DNA of 64,000 nucleotides from Takakia lepidozioides (GCA_030704615.1 CM060733.1:28024001-28088000), one strand, 5' to 3'. Shown: positions 48,840-59,604, counted from the first letter of the stretch. Made by a program: numbers and translations. Notes: generated from the sequence alone by a model not told the origin.

Positions 48840-49995
48840 CAGTGTTGGGCGGGTATATGAATTACCCTGATATACCCGCCGGGTATATCAAGGTGTATTG
48901 ATATATATTTACCCTGGTGTGGCAAGTTTAGGTACCCGGATATATGCCCTTATATCACGGTATATTTTTATGATATACCCTTATCCTTATATTACCCTCC
49001 TACTTCCCTGAAGGGGTATATGTTAAAATGAAGGGTATATCTAATGAGGGTATATAAGGGCCTTATGTGCCTTCATAGCCTTTATGTGCTAGGTCTTTTC
49101 TCTTTTTGTTGTGTTGTTAGGGAGCCTTGAGCTATAAGAAAGCTCCAATCACAGCTAAAACAAATGCTACATATATATCATTCCTTAAATGTCATATAAT
49201 CCCAACAATGCCTTTTCAGATCTCGCATATATATATATATATAAGAAAACCTGACAGCCCACAATTTAGGTCCTTGAGGGGTTTTTATTTATTTATTTAC
49301 TTAAGGAAATATGGGAGTGACAGCCCACAATTCAGGCCCTTGAGGAGGGGGAAAGATTAACCCCCTTTCATTTATGGGCCATGAGACCTACAAGACGATC
49401 AACGCCCAAACATACCGTCACACAAACAATCCCACACACGGGGGAGGGCAGCGGGTTCGAACACCTAACCACCTGAGTGACACACACTGTGCACTTACCA
49501 GCTGAGCTACCAGCCGACGTGCTTTTTTTTTAATCTCAAACCTCCTCCATCTTGCATTGGAAAATTAACACCAAAATATTATGCAATATCTTATCAATTT
49601 TCTCTTTTACCTAAGATTTTTTATTTTTTTTGCTTTTTTTGTGTTTTGTACATATTGAAGAACATCTTGTGAGCAGTCGCTCCCAGGTTTCCTTTTTGAA
49701 AAAAAAGAAAAGAAAGAAAGAAAACTTCATATATTCCTTTAAACCATTAAATTATATATTAATGGAAATAACTATCCATACTCAGAAACTATTCATACCC
49801 TCAGGGTATATTTTGGCATATATATCCATACCCGGGGGTTATATAGAAATCTGAAAAGTTATTTTACCCATACCTGGAGGGTAAATGATTTTTTGAGATT
49901 TCAATTTATCCATACCCGGAGGGTAAATGATTTGACAAAAATAATTTACTTATACCCTAAGGGTATATTGAAATCAATATACCCGCAGGACACTG
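48840..49995. mobile_element. Non-autonomous hAT element, 1,156 bp, 8-bp target duplication
   Basis: Left end CAGTGTTGGGCGGGTATAT and right end ATATACCCGCAGGACACTG are imperfect inverted repeats; GTTCAAAC is present at 48832-48839 and again at 49996-50003. Both subterminal 200-bp regions carry about ten copies each of GGGTA/TACCC in both orientations, as expected of hAT transposase-binding regions. There is no transposase. Its left end matches that of the 5.7-kb hAT element, so it is probably mobilised by that family. Confidence 0.88.
49245..49520 (-). mobile_element. tRNA-derived SINE inside the hAT element
   Basis: Minus strand: GGTAGCTCAGCTGGTAAG (A box, about 49513-49496) and GTGTTCGAACCCGC (B box, about 49466-49453), then a body with GTCTCATGGCCC, GTTAATCTTTCCCCC, CCTCAAGGGCC and GGGCTGTCACTCCC, and a tail TAAATAAATAAATAAA near 49290. 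The CCTCAAGG/TGGGCTGTCA block is present twice. The A box is the most tRNA-like in the window, but the body and tail make it a SINE. Confidence 0.7.
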
Positions 49996-50366
49996 GTTCA
50001 AACCACGGTCTGTCACAAGGCATTTGACAGGCAAAAAAAGGCAAAAAAAAAAAATGGAGCATGTCAAAAGAAAGGCAATGAGAAAAAAATGCCTGTCACA
50101 GAGAAAGTAAGAAAAAAAAATAGCCTGTCAAAGGAAAGGCAGAAATTTCTGATAATTAGGGGTAATTTGATTACTAAGTCAACCTAGGAGAGGCTCACAA
50201 AGCCTGAAAGCTACAAATGAATAGAAAATCTGCAGAGATTACTGATAGTTATTAGCGATTTTATTAGTAGAGGCTAAAAAAGGTACAAATTGTTAGTAGT
50301 TTTTGTTAATCTTACTATTAAGTCCACCTAGGGGAGCCCCACCGAGCACTGCCAGCAGTGTTTTTC

Positions 50367-50486
50367 TTAGGAAAATTTGGAGAACGGCACGAGTGGCTAC
50401 AGAGTTTTGCAGAAAATAACAGTATATTCTGTTCATCCACTGAAATCATCCACTTCTGCCATGAAAAACATGGGACTTTCGACAGA

Positions 50487-50514
<28 letters not shown>
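50367..50514. repeat. Dispersed-repeat copy and AT microsatellite
   Basis: 50367-50460 resembles 14866-14950 (shared words GTATATTCTGTTC, TCCACTGAAAT, GGCTAC.GAGT). It is followed by an (AT)n run at about 50488-50514. Confidence 0.5.
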
Positions 50515-50518
<4 letters not shown>

Positions 50519-51905
50519 AGGTCGAAATCTGGCGAAAATTAGCCTATAAAAAAAACGCTGACTGCCAGCTGCCCTTCTTTGTGGTTTAAGCTTACGTAGG
50601 CTTTCCCTCTTTGTTTCCTGTGCATGCTCCACCCTCCATTCTTAGTTTTATTTTATTTTTATTTTTTATTTTTTTTGGAGACCGGGTGTTGAGTAGATAG
50701 ATATTTGGAAATATCCACTTTGGATAATGTGGGCATGCACTTGCTTTCTTGTTTCTAGGTCTTTACTCTTGATACACCCTTGTAAAATACACAATTAAGT
50801 ATTGGAGTTTGGCGGCCAAAATGAATTTCTGGTTCAAATCGTGTAGTGCCTGTTTGACTTGTTTCTTCTTGAGTCCCTCTCCTGATCCTGTTTCAAAAGC
50901 ATTTCGACACGGCCATCCTGCATGACTCAAAATCTTAACTTACAATCAATTGGCATATTGTATTCCTAGCTCATTGATAAGCCAAGAGAATATCTCTCAA
51001 AGAAGAGAGGCTTGGGACTACGTATGAAGAGGTTAAAAATGCTAAAGTCTTATAGTTAGAGAATAAGTCATACAAATGCTACATGTTTGGGTTGGAACCC
51101 ATGAAAATAGTAAAGACAATACCATATGTATTCATGGACTGGAGTTTTACTAATTGTAGTTGTAAGAAGTTCATATTTTATTTTATTTTATTTATTTTTA
51201 TTTTAGTTCACACTTCTTTTCATTTTTCGTTTCAATTTCATATGACAAAATTGTGTGAAAGGTCAAAAATCTGTCAACCTGTGAAAGGCATTTTCTCAAA
51301 GTTGTATGTCACAGTGAAAGTAAGAAAAATAAAAAATAACCTGTCACAAAAAAGGTGGGCTACCTGTCAAAAAACAACACTGACCATAAGTTACGCTCCC
51401 TTCAGGAGGCGTCATAATTTACTTTACTTTACAATAATGACATATTGAGGACATAGAAGATGTAGATTTGAACTGATGAGGTTCAATACCAATAAAAGAA
51501 TTGTGCAGATTGTGGAAGATGCACAAATTGGATGTGATATTATAATACTATGCATATAATTACATTTGTTGAATAGACTACAATGCAAGGAAATTTACAA
51601 TAAAGTTAACCAGGGCTAATCCCCCTGTTGACAAAATAAATAAATAAATAAATTATGTACAGTCTACCCTCCATAAATAGTCCCTCAATATTTGTTAACC
51701 CTCTTTACTTGATACAATTTTTTTCCTGAGAATTTACAAAGCAAGTGGTAGGCCTTATGTGTTACGATACTTTTGTACTCCCTCTTTTACTAAAGCTTCT
51801 TATAACATGACCTTCATAAGTGTTAGTTTTTCTCAAATGTATATATATGTATATGTAGATGTATAACAAGACTCCATGAATGGCTCAATGCCATAGCTCT
51901 TTTAC

Positions 51906-52811
51906 TTAACCCTAAACGACGAGACTGTTTTTGGATTTTTTTCACTCAACAGGGACCCACCCTCATTCGTCAGCCTGTAGCTGCCCACCCCTTTCATCCA
52001 TGTGGATGAACCGTTCGAAGTCATCCCTACCTACCAGATGCACAATCACCCCAAATTTGGGGAGAATTCACCGTTTTGTTTGGGAGATTATAAGAATTGA
52101 ACATGGTCAATGTTCTGCAAAATGTAAAAAACAAACCGAAACTTCATGTTTGACCAAGCAAAAAACCCATGTTGCTAAATTTTCATGGGAGAACCTGAGC
52201 CATATTCTAATGTAATAGATCATCCCAAACCCTCACACCAAATTTCACCCCAATCTGCCAATAACTAGGGGGGGGGGGTGCTTTGAATGTGAACGCAATG
52301 GGGGTGAAAAGAGTGAATTTGCAAATTGACGTCCCATTAGGACCCCAAATTTACCTCCAATTGGGAATTCCAAGGTCTGTCCCTCATAGGCCAAGAACTA
52401 CACTACCCTGCCCAAGAATTTCCCAAAAATTCCCAAAATTACATTTTGGATGTTTGATTTTGCAAATGGATGAAAAATGGATGGCAAGTGGATGAAAATG
52501 GATGGGTTGGCATGCAGACCCGCCTCGTCACCCCCCGCAGGCCCCTGCCGCAAATATGTGCAGGCTAAATCCGCCAGTGCCTGCCACGTACCTGGTCAAC
52601 CTACGGGCCCACCCCAAAAACGAAACTGCAAGGCTTGCAAAAATAGCCGACGCCAGAATATTTACTCTTCGGGGAGCCAATAGTGTAGAGAATTTTGGGG
52701 GCTTGATTTTTCATTCAGAGGTCGCCTTCATCCGACATCATCCGCACCCGCTGCGAATGGATGAACAATCGGATCGACCTGATTCAGGTCGCCTCGTCGT
52801 TTAGGGGTTAA
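51906..52811. mobile_element. Candidate inverted-repeat DNA element with TTAA ends
   Basis: TTAACCCTAAACGACGAG at 51906 is mirrored at 52808 downwards as TTAACCCCTAAACGACGAG, a terminal inverted repeat of about 18 bp with one extra C. TTAA is present at both outer edges. The 900-bp interior has no transposase and only short open frames. TTAA could be the target duplication (piggyBac-like) or TAA/TTA the Harbinger-type one; the ends alone do not decide. Confidence 0.6.
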
Positions 52812-54200
52812 CACTAGTGTGCCTCTACCGAGTTCTCTCCCTAAACTTAGGAAACTCTCAATTGTGTGGATTGATATTTCTTGATCATATCGCTCTAACA
52901 TCTTCTTAAAGCCCATTGTCCAAGCTATTTACTCTTGGTGTTTCCAAGGTACTTTATCTTAGGACGTTGTCTTTTAACTAGTATTTAGATGCTCATGTAT
53001 GATGTAATTTCGAGTGCATAATGCCAGTTAAATATTTTCTTAGAAGCTCATATACCTTTTGGTTTTGCAACTCTATCAACCCACACAATTGAGAAATTTC
53101 TAAGAATAACTAGTCACTAGTCACTAGTTTCTTAATGAAAAAAAGAAAGATGAAAGAGAAGACTAATCACCAAAGCGTACCTTGCAACTAGTCCACCTGA
53201 ATGGCCTCTTGAGATGCCTAGAGGTCGATCAAATGAAACTGTACAATTGCCAATTCCTTTAGAAAAACAGAGATGATGATGAGTATTGTACCATCCGTTT
53301 ATGAAATATGTACATATATGACCATCTGTACCAAAATACAAATGAAGGTCAGAAAATACTTGAAGAAATGTTAATACTTCTGAACACATTTGAACAGGAA
53401 TATTGGTATGTAACGTATATTAACTATAATATCAATCGAATTGAGTTCAATATAGACATGGACTGCTGGAGCAATCGTTTTTGTTACCAAATGACATACG
53501 TATAAAAACGTGATATGGTGGACCAAATAGCATGTCCATTGCAGTTTAATACATTCAACCATCTACGATTGGACATTCCAGTAATTAAACAATTATATTA
53601 ATTTATGTTCTGCTGTTATTGTTGGTGTTATGAATTATTATAGTTGTTACAATGGTAGTAAGATTATTGATTTTCTTCGCTGACGAGTTCTTGCTCACTC
53701 TCATGTGTTCCATGCTTAATTTTGAATTAATCACTAGTCAAAGTTAATATTTTACAATGATTATTATAACATGAATGTTATTTTACAAGTTTACTATTTG
53801 TACACAATTTATAAAGCAAAGAAAAAAATTAATTAGAAATAAAATATTGATGTTAAAAATGAGATTAGTCATATGTGATACATTGTGTTATAATTACCTT
53901 GAGGATGAAAATATATTTAATAACATATTTAATTGTCATACTAGTGTGGCATGTGTAGGTCTGGTATAGTGTTTTGGAGATACCAGGAGGGTCCTGGTAG
54001 TATAAAAGTTTTTATATGTCCAAAACAAGGGTATGCAATATTTAAAAAAACCCAGATTTTGGTACTTGTAGGGTATCAATAATGCCAGCATTCACATTAG
54101 GAGACCTAGTATCAACAATGGTATGAAAACCTTCATACCTGCTAATATCAACTTCGAGTAAAGTATAATAAATTACATTTCAGAAGGAAGATTCATACTA
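52812..54200. other. AT-rich intergenic region, no gene recognised
   Basis: From about 53100 base composition becomes noticeably AT-rich. Open frames are short on both strands. I see no organelle gene, RNA gene or transposon protein in it. Confidence 0.4.
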
Positions 54201-54218
54201 TTCTTTTCACCAAAACAG

Positions 54219-55107
54219 TTGATTGTCGAGGTTGGCATGGACATTATGATTGAAATTTCCGAGGCTTTTGGAGTTGGTCGTTCAACCTTGTATGAGCTGC
54301 GCCTTCGACAGGTAATCCCTGCCATTAACTCTCTTTTAGGTCACTACCTACAGTGGCAGGGAGGTAAAACTCTAAAAAAATCGATACTCGAGAACGAGAG
54401 GAGATCAGGGATTCAAAATGTAGTTGGTGCGATAGATTGTACACATGTCCAAATCAAGGCCCCCCAATAGTGAGATCAAATTTGATTACAGAAACATAAA
54501 CGGTTATTACTCAATGGTTCTACAATGGGTCGTGGATCCAAATGCAAAATTTGTTGATATCTATGTTGGAGAGCCTGGCAGCATGAACGATTGGAGGGTA
54601 TTACGAAACTCCCCCCTTTTTATCCTACATCACATGGCACCATTCTACGTGGTAAGAACGTCATTCAAAACAATGGATACCAAATCCCACCATTCCTTAA
54701 TGGTGATGCCGTCTATCATACGCTCCCCTGGCTCGTACTTAATTACAAAAAGGCTCTGCTCCAGTCCTCTCCATCGCCAAAACCATGTTCAATCATTAAT
54801 TGTCAAACGCAAAAATTGAAATCGCTTTTGATCGCATAAAAGGCACATTCAAGGAAGTGGGTTCGACAAACGAACTTGACATTGAGTTTTTACCGCAGAT
54901 TGTTTATGCATGTTGCATCATGTACAACATTTTGGTTGATTTTAAATAAGTCAATTTTGAGGGCATCTACAATGAGATGGATGCCCTTGCAGCCATCATG
55001 GAACGTGACCAAATTGCCCATAGTTGAGAACCGGTTGTCAATAGGGACCACACAATTGGTGCTACTTTGCGGGAGACATTATGCAACTATGTCATCAACA
55101 CGTGATA
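54219..55107 (+). pseudogene. PIF/Harbinger-type transposase (DDE_Tnp_4), broken
   Basis: Collinear pieces in three frames: a helix-turn-helix region (EISEAFGVGRSTLYELRL), then GIQNVVGAIDCTHVQIKAP (first catalytic Asp in AIDCTH), NGYYSMVLQWVVDPNAKFVD, VGEPGSMNDWRVLRNSPLF, LNGDAVYHTLPWL, and IAFDRIKGTFKEVG with QIVYACCIMYNILV. This order is that of HARBI1-like nucleases. A TAG at about 54468 follows IKAP, frameshifts lie near 54660 and 54830, and stops occur near 54947 and 55024. No terminal repeats or 3-bp target duplications were identified. It is fossil sequence. Confidence 0.85.
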
Positions 55108-55694
55108 GTCTGTGATAGTCATTTTGGATATGAAACAGAGCCAAAACTCCAGTGATGAGAGCTTTCTTTTTGGACCAACCGCGAGAATTTGTAAAATGTT
55201 GAGTTATGCACATAGGTTAGAAATAATTGGGTAGAGGAGTAAGATGTTCAGTGGATATGTTTTTGTACGAAACGGAGTTGTTGTGTACTCGATGAACTGC
55301 AATATGACCTTTTACATTGTTAGACCGATAAACAACAAACACTAGAACACTAGGCTATATCGAAAGATATTCCAACAATTGCGTTGAAGTTGGGCAGTTG
55401 GGCAACACAAAGTGAATGGAGATAAAGATGATGATCTAAACAAATTTGTGATTATCCAAATGGCAGTTGTTTCATTTGCAGACAATCTTATAATCTACGT
55501 AGGGAGAGTCACCACCTATAAATTAGCTACGAATAGCACTTGTATGCTCTTCTTGGTCAGAGGATAGAAATAGCATAGCACTATGGAACACTATCAAATT
55601 TGAGAACCCACTATCTCATTAGTGCATTGCCAAGATCAAGGGGATAATGACCTATGTATCCAAGTGCGTCCTATGTCGAGGCCCAAATGCAACC

Positions 55695-56406
55695 TGTCGC
55701 GCACCTTACTTCGGTAAGCTCCCCTTCAAGTCATAGTCACTCGCTTTGATGCGCGCGCCTAACTCCCAAACTGGCCGCCGGGCCAATTCGGAGCTTCGGC
55801 TGCTCACCGGGACATAATGGTCCTCCTTTACTCCCCCACTTGATCCTCTCTCAATTTGGGCCAAGTGGAAATTCCCTTTGGTCGATGGCAGCCCACACCT
55901 TGGTCGCTTTCATGCTTGCACGCTTACTCACTAGTTTTTGGTCACCAACGGGCTTGCACCTTTCTCGGGGTTACTACTCCCTATATATACTTCTGTGACT
56001 GTCCGCGGGGGTTTCACAAACAACCATGCCATTTTATGGCGAACCACCACGAAAACCCTCGATTCCCGGTGATGAGTCGCGGTGAGTCTTAGCCCGCCCA
56101 CCACGATCCCATTGGACCGTGATGAGTCCCAAAACTCCCCACGACTCCCACCACAAGGTCTCCGCCCCCATGGTGAGTCCTATGCCACCCCCACTAAGTC
56201 CCACTAAACTATCACCACCCCTCGTGGAACCACCCCACCTCAACCCAGTGTGCGGGGCTCCACCTAGTGAACGCCTCCGCCTCCTTGAGTGCCTTGGGCA
56301 CTCAAGGGCGCTTCAGCCCCCGCATCTATTGTTGTCACTGCCCCTACCATAGGGGCAACCCCTCTCGTGTCCCGACCCCCTGCCCTCAAGGCGAAGGGCC
56401 GCGATA
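55695..56406 (-). mobile_element. Solo LTR (Ty3/gypsy), antisense
   Basis: Begins TGTCGCGCACCTTACTTCGG and ends near GGGCCGCGATA, the reverse complement of the LTR at 59864-60601 with scattered differences. It retains the central block with CTATATATACTT (TATA region on the minus strand). No gag or pol sequence adjoins it in the expected orientation. The last bases (GCGATACA) differ from the canonical GCGACA, and no clean 5-bp target duplication is visible. Confidence 0.85.
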
Positions 56407-56721
56407 CACACCCCTACCAACAGAGAGTCGATGTCCTCATCGACTTGTCCATTTTGTAGAAACGAACATCCAAGTTGTGGCGTCCCACATCAAGGAGTTT
56501 GTTTCTGTACCATGACATCCCATGACAAAGAACCAACCCCCCCCCCCCCCACTTGACTCTACTCTCTACTAGCTAGTTCGGCCGACTTCCTCCAAGTCCC
56601 GGCCAAGGGGGGAGCCTCTCAAACTCCTCCCAGTGCACTTTTTTTGGCCCATTTCAAGACCAAGGAATGATTATCCCCGATGATCGAATCGCCTTACTGC
56701 AACAACATTGCTTGCGACCGT

Positions 56722-57372
56722 TGTTACGGACATAGCCCAGAAGAACTTACGAGGAGTAAATATCAGAAGTTACCAAATTATTATGTTATCGAAAGTTACC
56801 ATGACTTATCGTGATTTATCATGATCTACCATGATTTACCATTACTTACCAAGTTACCAAGAATTTACCAAATTACTAAGAGTAACTTGGGAAACTACTC
56901 ATGAAGCTTCCTTTGGAGGAAACTTCTCCGTCAAAATACCTCCTTTGTTTAAGGAAGCTTCTCCATCAAGAAACCTTTGTTTAATCTTGGAAACTTCTCC
57001 AGCAAGAAACCTCCGTAGGGGAAGCTTCTTAGGGAAGCTTGTTAGTAGTCAGTACATATAGGAGGCGAGACTAGACACTCTTCAGTCTCGCCAACACTCG
57101 TTCAAACTACTCTTGTTTTCAATTCCCAGTACCCCAGTCCAGTTCCCAGTACTCTAGCCCAGTTTCCAGTATCTGGTACTTCAGCCAGTTTCAGCCATTC
57201 CAGTATTCAAGTCGTGTTTCAATATCTTGTACTCTTGTTCATTGTTATAAAGATCGTTTTGATTCATATTTACTCGTCGTGTATACGGCCACGCCGACCT
57301 TGACCTCTTGTCTAGTCCTGTACCTCTAGTCTGATCTCTTGTTTGTGTTCAGTCATGTTCTTGTCCTTGACA
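56722..57372 (+). mobile_element. Candidate 5' LTR of a self-priming retrotransposon
   Basis: Starts TGTTACGGACATAGCC and ends GTCCTTGACA (TGT...ACA). It contains five GAANNTTC motifs (GAAGCTTC/GAAACTTC at 56903, 56919, 56954, 56990 and 57021), then a TATA-like ACATATAGG at 57054, then CTTCAGTCTCGCCAAC at 57080-57095, about 25 bp downstream of the TATA and so a likely transcript start. No second LTR copy is in the window, so the boundaries rest on the terminal dinucleotides, the primer site and the gag-like frame that follow. Confidence 0.55.
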
Positions 57373-57374
57373 GT

Positions 57375-57389
57375 TTGGTGAGACTAAAG
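57375..57389 (+). promoter_or_regulatory. Candidate self-complementary primer-binding site
   Basis: TTGGTGAGACTAAAG begins two bases after the LTR end. Its reverse complement CTTTAGTCTCACCAA matches CTTCAGTCTCGCCAA at 57080-57094 with two differences, one of which is a G-U pair in RNA. It does not match the initiator-Met site TGGTATCAGAGC found in the other element. This is the arrangement of Tf1-type self-priming retrotransposons. Confidence 0.5.
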
Positions 57390-57431
57390 TTTGTTCCTTA
57401 GTTAGTTAAGATAGAAGGCACATTTGCGGAA

Positions 57432-57551
57432 ATGGTCGCTACATTGCAGAGTCTTCAGCTCCAGATGCAAGAACTTCGTGCCTCTACTGCCCAACCACAA
57501 GTTGATCAGTCTCAAGATCTTGGCAACGCTCTCAACAATTTGCAACAATAA
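57432..57551 (+). pseudogene. gag start of an LTR retrotransposon, truncated
   Basis: ATG 57432 opens 39 codons beginning MVATLQSLQLQMQELRASTA, a Gln/Leu-rich helical start typical of gypsy gag proteins, and ends at TAA 57549-57551 where the CACAGCC array begins. The rest of gag is missing. Confidence 0.45.
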
Positions 57552-57559
57552 ATTTCACC

Positions 57560-57960
57560 CCAAAGGCCACAGGCACAGCATGTCACAGCCCTACAAAGGT
57601 CACAGGGTCACAGCCCCAAAGGCCACAGCCTGTCACAGCCCCTCACAGCCCGTCACAGCCCCACTGGCCACAGGGCACAGCCTATCCCAGCCCGCCACAT
57701 CCTGTCACAGCCCCACAGGCCACATGGCACAGCCTGTCATAGCCCTACACAGGTAACAGGGGTCACAGCCCCTCACAGCCCGTCACAGCCCACAGGCCAC
57801 AGGGCACAGCCTGTCACAACCCCTCATAGCCCGTCACAGCCCCACAGGCCACAGGGCACAGCCTGTCACAACCTGCCACAGCCTGTCACAGCCCCTCACA
57901 GCCCCTCACAGCCCCACAGGCCACATGGCACAGCCTTCACACGCCCGCCACACCCTCACC
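57560..57960 (+). repeat. CACAGCC/TGTCACAGCC tandem array
   Basis: Overlapping units of GGCCACAGGGCACAGCC, TGTCACAGCCCCTCACAG and CCCGTCACAGCCC alternate in higher-order blocks of roughly 50-75 bp. The array directly replaces the end of the gag-like frame. Confidence 0.85.
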
Positions 57961-58740
57961 CTTGCCAAGCTCTTGAAACCCTAAGGCTTACATTTCCAGC
58001 CACAAGACACTTCTCTTGTGGCGCAAGAGCTCTTCTTCCAAGCTCTGAAACCCTAGGTGCACATTCCATGGCCTTGCCCACCTCTTAGCTCATGTTTCCA
58101 GCCCTGCTCTTGCCATGACAAGCGCGCTCTCAATGCTGAAGCTTGAGATTAAAACCCAATCTCAACATACTCCACAAAGTGCACTGATTTGCCCCAAGCC
58201 AAATCAGCCCTTTCGCTTGGTCTTGCAATCCTGCAGTATGGTGCTTTCATCTCTGAAGCTGAAGATCGAATGCCAAGGTCTACCACCTCGTAACCCACTC
58301 GCCTCCGCTTCTAACAAACCAAGAGCTCCACCACGTGCTCCTTGCTAACAACCTGGTTTCTCTCATTCTCAGCAAAACCACAAGTGCTACAACTAACTCG
58401 TATCTGGCACTCACAGATACGAGCTCATCTTTCTCGAGTGATAAAAATAAATAAAATACAAGCACGAGCTCACAAATCTGAAGCATAAACTCATGCATAT
58501 ATAACCTCATCACTCAAATACAAGTCAAAGCCAAGTGCACCCCACGCCATGGGGAATCCACACTACGGCACCATAGCTAGGCGCGAGTGAGGCTCAACTA
58601 CTCGAGAAAGATGAGCCCACCCGCGATCTGCCGTGAAGATAACAACGCCAGGTGCCCAAACATGTATTTGGGCCCCTGGATTGACACTTGGGTCAATCCC
58701 AAATGTCAATTATAAAAGCTAGCTATTTCCTAGCTAACTT
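57961..58740. other. No recognisable gene
   Basis: Short frames only. The sequence lies between the CACAGCC array and the SWIM-like fragment and is presumably transposon interior or insertion debris. Confidence 0.35.
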
Positions 58741-58923
58741 TCACACTAGTGGTAAAATAACTTTGACACTCGTTACAAAATCCGGACAAGTGCACGTAGG
58801 GAAATTCCCCACTGTAACCTGATATTCTTTGCCATGAAGACTCAGCCAATAGACATCACTGTGTGTAAATCCGTCCATACCCCGGGGCAGGACTTCGGTG
58901 ATACGAGTCACCCGAGCCTGCAA
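58741..58923 (-). pseudogene. SWIM-type zinc-finger fragment, possibly MULE-like
   Basis: The frame reads RVTRITEVLPRGMDGFTHSD, YWLSLHGKEYQVTVGNFPTC then TCPDF. The CxC of a SWIM zinc finger (TCTCPDF) is visible, preceded by the usual beta-strand pair; the later C-x-H is not found before the stop, though CCGGATTTTGTAACG offers a possible splice donor. Minus-strand frames up to 59547 are open in pieces (for example SRWVLLSGVGADHASTAAGI) but I do not recognise them. SWIM fingers occur at the C terminus of MULE-type transposases and in some ubiquitin ligases; which one is not decidable. Confidence 0.4.
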
Positions 58924-59604
58924 ATTCTAGCCTATTCCATCTTGCATTCGTGATCTGCACCCGAGCCGACACGACTCACTATTTTTCCATCTCTTTTGTT
59001 GGTGGGAGTCGGCACCGGGTGGAGGCATTGCCGGAGCATGTGGCACATCTGTGCCGACAGTGCATGAGGCACCACCCCCCGGACCGTGCAAGACAGAACC
59101 CTCCCTCCTCCAACATGCTTATCTCGGTTGATGACAACGACGTCCCAAGTTTCACAGGCCAAATTGCGGGGGGATGGGGCTTCATTATCACCGAAGGATG
59201 AACTGTTCCCTTGACGCATCGTGCCATATCGTCTGGGCAGAACCAGAACTTGTGGTCCTTTGACTCCCCACTATGATAAGGTCGGAACAACAACCCTATG
59301 AATGTTGGAGCTGGAGTCCCCCTGGAGCCTTGCATATTTTTGATTTGCATTTCTTGAAAGAGGGGGTCCGAATTGCCATGCAAGCCACTCTAGATCCTGG
59401 TGGGATGCGTTCTATATGCCACTCACTATCAATGCAATCAGATTCATGCACCATGGCCACCACCTCCTCCAATGGGATTCCTGCTGCTGTGCTTGCATGA
59501 TCTGCACCTACTCCACTGAGGAGGACCCACCTGGAAGGGACGGGCACACGACTTAGTCTGCACTGGAGACACCTTTGTTACAGAGAAAATGACCATGTCC
59601 GGCC

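Larger units (their letters stand above)
48743..50160 (+). mobile_element. tRNA-derived SINE split by the hAT element at 48840
   Basis: TAGCCCAGTGGTAATGGGCA (A box) starts at 48786 and GGTTCAAACC (B box) at 48831; the hAT element at 48840-49995 breaks the B box and duplicates GTTCAAAC. The SINE resumes at 49996 with GTTCAAACCACGGTCTGTCA and an A-rich body with repeated GCCTGTCA motifs. Similar body sequence occurs at about 51255-51380. Confidence 0.65.

Noticed and set aside
49436-49520. Functional tRNA gene on the minus strand
   Set aside because: A and B boxes are good, but no acceptor-stem pairing could be built and the body plus (TAAA)n tail mark a SINE.
50488-50514. Promoter TATA cluster
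   Set aside because: It is a simple (AT)n microsatellite without other promoter features.
53100-54190. Organelle DNA insertion
   Set aside because: AT-rich, but no plastid or mitochondrial gene sequence was recognised.
56119-56515. Open frames in the second solo LTR
   Set aside because: Same LTR sequence as at 59864-60601; not coding.
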